From SZUA-309 sp965232595 (GTDB lineage Bacteria > Pseudomonadota > Gammaproteobacteria > Pseudomonadales > Azotimanducaceae), in assembly GCA_965232595.1 (NCBI GenBank), contig OZ246983.1, positions 1,736,001 through 1,800,000 of the forward strand: a stretch of DNA of 64,000 nucleotides, given 5' to 3'. How positions within the stretch are numbered: position 1 is the first letter of the stretch; each line of letters begins with the position of its first letter. Positions 60,654-64,000 of the stretch are shown here, in pieces. The position numbers and the translations under genes were made by a program. A model generated the notes under the pieces. It searched no databases. It was not told where the DNA came from and was given only the letters and a program-made list of their open reading frames with translations.

Positions 60654-61865
60654 TTAGTCGCCGGTGGGCCAGACGGTGCCCTGGTTGCGGGTGGTGACGG
60701 GGCCCATGCCCTTGTAGACGAACTTCTGCACCCGCTTACCCTCGTAGGTTTCCGTCGTGTAGATGTTGCCCTTCGAGTCCGTGGCGATGCTGTGTACGGC
60801 GAAGAACTGGCCCGGCTGCCTGCCGCCGTCGCCGAAGCTCGTCAGCACGTCCAGGGTTTCCCGGAGAATCACGTAGACCTTCATGTTCTTGCCGTCGGCC
60901 AGGTACATGAACTTCTGCGCCTCGTCCCTGGAGAAGGCGATATCCCAGGTCGAGCCATCGCCCAGCGTCCGGGGCGCAATCTGCTTCTCGGTGACGAAGG
61001 TGCCGTCCTCCCTGAACACCTGGATCCGGTCGTTGGCTCGGTCGCAGACGTAGACGAGCCCGTCGTTGGAAGGCTCGGCGCAGTGGACCGGGTTTCGGAA
61101 CTGCTGGGCCAGCGGCGCATCGGGGTCGTAGTTGCCGAGATCAGCGTCGTCGGGCTTGTTTCCGTAGGCGCCCCAGAAGCGCTTCAGCTCTCCGGTCTCG
61201 GAGTCGAGAACGGCGACGCGCTTGTTGGTGTAGCCGTCGGAGACATACGCTTCCTCACCGGAGGCATTGAAGGAGATCTTCGCGACCCGACCGAAGTGCT
61301 CGGCGGTGTTGGAGTCCGGCTGATCGACACCCGGGGTGCCGAACTGGGCGAGGAACTTGCCGTCCCGGCTGAACTTGAGAATGTGGCTGTCACCACGGCC
61401 GTTGCCGCCGATCCAGATGTTGTCCTTCGGGTCGACGGACAGGCCATGATTGGAGGAGGGCCACTCGTAATCCTCACCAGGTCCGCCCCAGGAGTTCACC
61501 AGGTTGCCTTCCGGGTCGAACTCGAGAATGTTCGGCGCGGCGAAGCAGCAGTCACCGGTGGGGGGATCCATCTGCGCCCCGATCTCGGTGCGGGTGTTGA
61601 AGGACTGGCGGCGATGAATCACGAACACGTGGTCCCGGCTGTCGACACCGACGCCGATGGCCGAGCCCAGCAGCCAGTGATTGGGTAACGGCTTCGGCCA
61701 GAGCGGATCCACCTCGAACATGGGCGCCTCATCCGTTGCCGCATCCGCCGTAGGCTCGATGAGCTGCTGGCCGTAACCGAGCGCGATGATGGCCGTGAGC
61801 AGGCCGACGCCCACCAGCAGATTCGCTTTCTTTGATCCCCGCCTGCTTGCCTCGGCGTTCCCCAT
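60654..61865 (-). CDS. Membrane-anchored NHL-type beta-propeller protein
   Basis: A 403-residue protein with an N-terminal hydrophobic helix (about 13-33), probably an anchor or signal, then six repeated blades of NHL type such as N-H-G-L-S-V-D-P-K-D-N-I-W-I-G-G-N and F-S-R-D-G-K-F-L-A-Q-F-G-T. A C-C pair (G-D-C-C-F) sits in the first blade region. Such proteins resemble peptidylglycine lyase-like or scaffold propellers; no catalytic residues can be assigned. It is immediately upstream of the exported aldolase gene (29-base gap), so the two are likely one transcript. Confidence 0.87.
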   Translation of the reverse strand: MGNAEASRRGSKKANLLVGVGLLTAIIALGYGQQLIEPTADAATDEAPMFEVDPLWPKPLPNHWLLGSAIGVGVDSRDHVFVIHRRQSFNTRTEIGAQMDPPTGDCCFAAPNILEFDPEGNLVNSWGGPGEDYEWPSSNHGLSVDPKDNIWIGGNGRGDSHILKFSRDGKFLAQFGTPGVDQPDSNTAEHFGRVAKISFNASGEEAYVSDGYTNKRVAVLDSETGELKRFWGAYGNKPDDADLGNYDPDAPLAQQFRNPVHCAEPSNDGLVYVCDRANDRIQVFREDGTFVTEKQIAPRTLGDGSTWDIAFSRDEAQKFMYLADGKNMKVYVILRETLDVLTSFGDGGRQPGQFFAVHSIATDSKGNIYTTETYEGKRVQKFVYKGMGPVTTRNQGTVWPTGD

Positions 61866-61939
61866 GACTCTCCCTCCAGAGTTTCATTGTGTTGCGAACC
61901 AGTAAGTATACTCGGAGTTTCGAGCAGCGCGGGACGGGG

Positions 61940-63292
61940 ATGAAGGCGGAGTTGAAACAGGGCGGGCAGCTTGCGGTGCTGCTGCAGGCCTTCCTGCTCG
62001 CGCTGGCAGCCGCCGCCGTCCCGGTGTCGGCGCACGAGATTCCAGAAGATGTGGAGGTGCGCCTGTTGCTGGTGCCGGAAGCGGCCGCAGTGCGCGTAGC
62101 CGTGCAGGTGCCGCTGGTGGCGATGCGGGACTTCGACTTCGCCACGCGAGGACCCGGTTACCTGGATCTGCAGCGCCTCGATGCGCAGCTCGAAGACGCG
62201 GCGGCGCTCTGGCTGCTCGGCAACCTCAAGGTCTTCGCCGGCGGTGCGGCGCTGGCGGCGCCGGATCTGGAAGCCGTTCGCATCGCGCTGCCGAGCGATC
62301 GGAGCTTCCTCGCGGAAGACCCTGAGCGGACCTTCGCCGCGATCCGGGCCGACCGGCTGCCGCCCGAGACCAACCTCTACTGGGAGCAGGCGCTGCTCGA
62401 GGTGGCGCTGTTCTTTCCGGGTCCGGCTGCCGGCGCGCTCGACGAGATTGCCGTGGAGCCCAGCTTCGCCCGCCTTGGCCTCAGCACCGTCACGCAGATC
62501 CGCTACCCGGACGAGGAGGGCCAGCTGCGCGCGCTGTCGCTGCCGGGCAATCCGGGCCGGGTCAGCCTCAACCCGGGGCCGTTGGAAGTGTTCGGCCGTT
62601 TCCTCGTTCTCGGCTTCGAGCACGTGCTCGACGGCACGGACCACCTGCTGTTCGTGCTGGCGCTGGTGATCCCGCTGCTGGTGATCCGGCCCCTGATCGT
62701 CGTGGTAACCGCGTTCACGCTGGCGCACTCGCTCACCCTCGGCGCCGCCATGTTGGGCATGGTGCCCACCGGGCTCTGGTTTCCGCCGCTGGTGGAGCTG
62801 CTGATCGCAGCGTCGATTTTCTACATGGCGTTGGAAAACCTGTTGCAGCCGAGCGTGCGGCGGCGCTGGCTGGTGGCGTTCGCCTTCGGCCTGGTGCACG
62901 GCTTCGGATTTTCCTTCGCCCTGGGGGAGACCCTGGAACGGGCCGGGGATCAGCTGTTCTTCTCGCTGCTCGGATTTAATCTGGGCATCGAGGCGGGGCA
63001 GATCCTGGTGCTGCTGATCGCGGTGCCGGCGCTCAAGCTCGCTGGTCGGGTGTTGCCGCCGCGCGGCATCGCCCTGGTCGCGTCGGTGCTCATCGGCCAC
63101 ACGGCCTGGCACTGGCTGCTCGAGCGCTGGGTCGCGTTCCGTGCCTTCGAGCTGAACTGGCCGGTGCTTGATCTGGCCTTTGCGGCAGGCGCCATGCGCT
63201 GGGCCATGCTGGTGCTGATCGCCGTGCTCATCGTCTGGCTGGTCAGGGTGCCGTTCGAGCGCTGGGCGGCGCTGGCGGACTCAGACCGATAG
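61940..63292 (+). CDS. HupE/UreJ-family membrane protein
   Basis: A 450-residue protein. A signal peptide (ending V-S-A-H) is followed by a periplasmic domain (about 30-220) and then a membrane domain with six helices typical of HupE/UreJ_2: H-V-L-D-G-T-D-H-L-L-F-V-L-A-L, V-V-T-A-F-T-L-A-H-S-L-T-L, and F-G-L-V-H-G-F-G-F-S-F-A-L. The conserved His/Asp residues may bind nickel or another metal; a transport role is usual speculation for the family. ATG 61940 is chosen. A TATACT element (61908-61913 region) lies in the divergent gap. It overlaps the following gene by 12 bases. Confidence 0.88.
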   Translation: MKAELKQGGQLAVLLQAFLLALAAAAVPVSAHEIPEDVEVRLLLVPEAAAVRVAVQVPLVAMRDFDFATRGPGYLDLQRLDAQLEDAAALWLLGNLKVFAGGAALAAPDLEAVRIALPSDRSFLAEDPERTFAAIRADRLPPETNLYWEQALLEVALFFPGPAAGALDEIAVEPSFARLGLSTVTQIRYPDEEGQLRALSLPGNPGRVSLNPGPLEVFGRFLVLGFEHVLDGTDHLLFVLALVIPLLVIRPLIVVVTAFTLAHSLTLGAAMLGMVPTGLWFPPLVELLIAASIFYMALENLLQPSVRRRWLVAFAFGLVHGFGFSFALGETLERAGDQLFFSLLGFNLGIEAGQILVLLIAVPALKLAGRVLPPRGIALVASVLIGHTAWHWLLERWVAFRAFELNWPVLDLAFAAGAMRWAMLVLIAVLIVWLVRVPFERWAALADSDR

Positions 63293-64000
63293 CCGGGTTC
63301 TCGACACGCCGAGCGCAAATATGCGGATGGGCAGCTGGCGCAGCCCGGGCGTCTGAAAGAGCACCCGGGCCGGGGCCGGAATCTCGAACGCCTCGGCGCT
63401 CAGAGCCCGCTCGACCAGCAGCGCCTGCACCCGGGACTGCACGGCCTGAATGATCCGGGTGGGTCGGTTGCGACGGCTCTGGATCTTTGCCAGCACGGTT
63501 CGCTCGGGCGGCCCGGCGGCGAGCAAAGGCGTGCGGCCTTCGTAGGCCAGCACGTTGGCTGCTTCCACCGCATCGGAGATAGCGGCGTTGATGCCGACGC
63601 CGCCCACCGGTGACATCACGTGCGCTGCATCGCCAATCAGCAAGAGCCCGTCGCTGTGCCACTCCGGCAGGCAGTCCGCCTTGACGTTCAGCAGGTGGAC
63701 GTCGGCGAAGTCGCTGATGCCGCTGCTGCGATCGGCCAGCCAGGGCACGGTGCTGGCGATGTCCGCTTTGAAAGCGTCGATGCCGCGCTCGCGGACCTGC
63801 TGGAAGTCGCCTTTCGGAAACACGTAGCCGATCTGCCACTCACCAACCCGGGGAATGCAGATCAGCATCCGTCCGTGGCCGATGAAAAAGCCCCCGGCCT
63901 CGAAGCCGTCGCCTTCCTGCCGAGGCAAGCGAAACCAGCAGACATCCATGGGCGCAGCCCGCTCCTCAGCGGTCAGCCCGGCGAGCCGGCGGATCCGGGA
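63281..64000 (-). CDS. FAD-dependent monooxygenase (UbiH-like), 5' end outside window
   Basis: The visible 239 codons plus stop are the C-terminal part of a group A flavin monooxygenase. The FAD ribityl motif is L-L-L-I-G-D-A-A-H-V-M-S-P-V-G-G-V-G-I-N-A-A-I-S-D-A, preceded by P-M-D-V-C-W-F-R-L-P-R typical of these enzymes. The frame is open to the right edge: the 17 codons before the Met at 63949 continue the domain (R-R-L-A-G-L), so the start lies beyond 64000. Substrate unknown, with an aromatic compound most likely. Confidence 0.87.
   Translation of the reverse strand, partial: SRIRRLAGLTAEERAAPMDVCWFRLPRQEGDGFEAGGFFIGHGRMLICIPRVGEWQIGYVFPKGDFQQVRERGIDAFKADIASTVPWLADRSSGISDFADVHLLNVKADCLPEWHSDGLLLIGDAAHVMSPVGGVGINAAISDAVEAANVLAYEGRTPLLAAGPPERTVLAKIQSRRNRPTRIIQAVQSRVQALLVERALSAEAFEIPAPARVLFQTPGLRQLPIRIFALGVSRTRLSV

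Noticed and set aside
61619..63112. 497-codon minus-strand frame across the HupE gene and the propeller gene start.
   Set aside because: Gln/Arg/His-rich shadow frame that contradicts well-supported genes on both strands.

Overview
The window is GC-rich, densely coded chromosomal DNA. It carries about 70 protein genes and no rRNA, tRNA, CRISPR array, transposase or integrase that I can see. No stretch longer than about 220 bases lacks a gene. The gene set points to a free-living, probably marine, gammaproteobacterium: DNA polymerase II (polB), outer-membrane phospholipase A (pldA), CPD photolyase, an AbgT-type transporter, NhaC-type antiporter, exported sulfatases, cytochromes c, many lipoproteins and a DUF6316 protein. 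The exact lineage is inference.

Layout. 1-6.9 kb: a nearly unbroken plus-strand run of small genes, many joined by 4-base ATGA overlaps. It includes five VOC (glyoxalase-fold) proteins, a MAPEG protein, an isochorismatase-like hydrolase, a NUDIX hydrolase, a DUF1330 protein, a beta carbonic anhydrase and a cupin; it looks like a detoxification or metabolite-repair operon, interrupted only by a minus-strand HAD phosphatase. 6.9-14.2 kb: photolyase, polB, a cytoplasmic Spy-like protein, a sterol-desaturase-family hydroxylase, an MscS channel and a NUDIX protein. 14.3-20.2 kb: a six-gene ABC importer in the order of the rhizobial glycerol system glpSTPQUV. 20.3-25.9 kb: a small secreted protein, a LysR regulator, a pldA-sulfatase operon, an enoyl-CoA hydratase and a surface-antigen-like protein. 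25.9-35.4 kb: gamma-glutamyltransferase opposite an FAD oxidoreductase, NhaC antiporter, two cytochromes c, then a sulfatase/Tat-binding-protein pair divergent from an AraC regulator. 35.4-43.9 kb: DUF3299 protein, a selenocysteine glutathione peroxidase, a PQQ-type sugar dehydrogenase, an AbgT transporter, lipoproteins and a K+ channel. 44-51.5 kb: acyl-CoA dehydrogenase, large patatin, S9 peptidase, threonine-synthase-like enzyme and Ogt. 51.5-57.6 kb: a minus-strand group with an aruH-aruI-like pair (arginine transaminase pathway), an M20 hydrolase, an amidohydrolase and an acetyltransferase. 57.6-64 kb: pyrE, an unrecognised two-part protein, a second selenoprotein (peroxiredoxin-like), an exported HpaI-type aldolase, an anchored beta-propeller protein, HupE/UreJ-like protein and a truncated FAD monooxygenase.

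The strongest observation is that two genes that look broken by an in-frame TGA (36214-36681 and 59219-59686) are better read as selenoproteins. In each the TGA sits exactly at the peroxidatic residue and is followed by a hairpin at the distance expected for a bacterial SECIS element. In the glutathione peroxidase gene the hairpin tip matches, from memory, the E. coli fdhF SECIS tip. Both encode peroxide-reducing enzymes, so the organism should carry selA, selB, selC and selD elsewhere.
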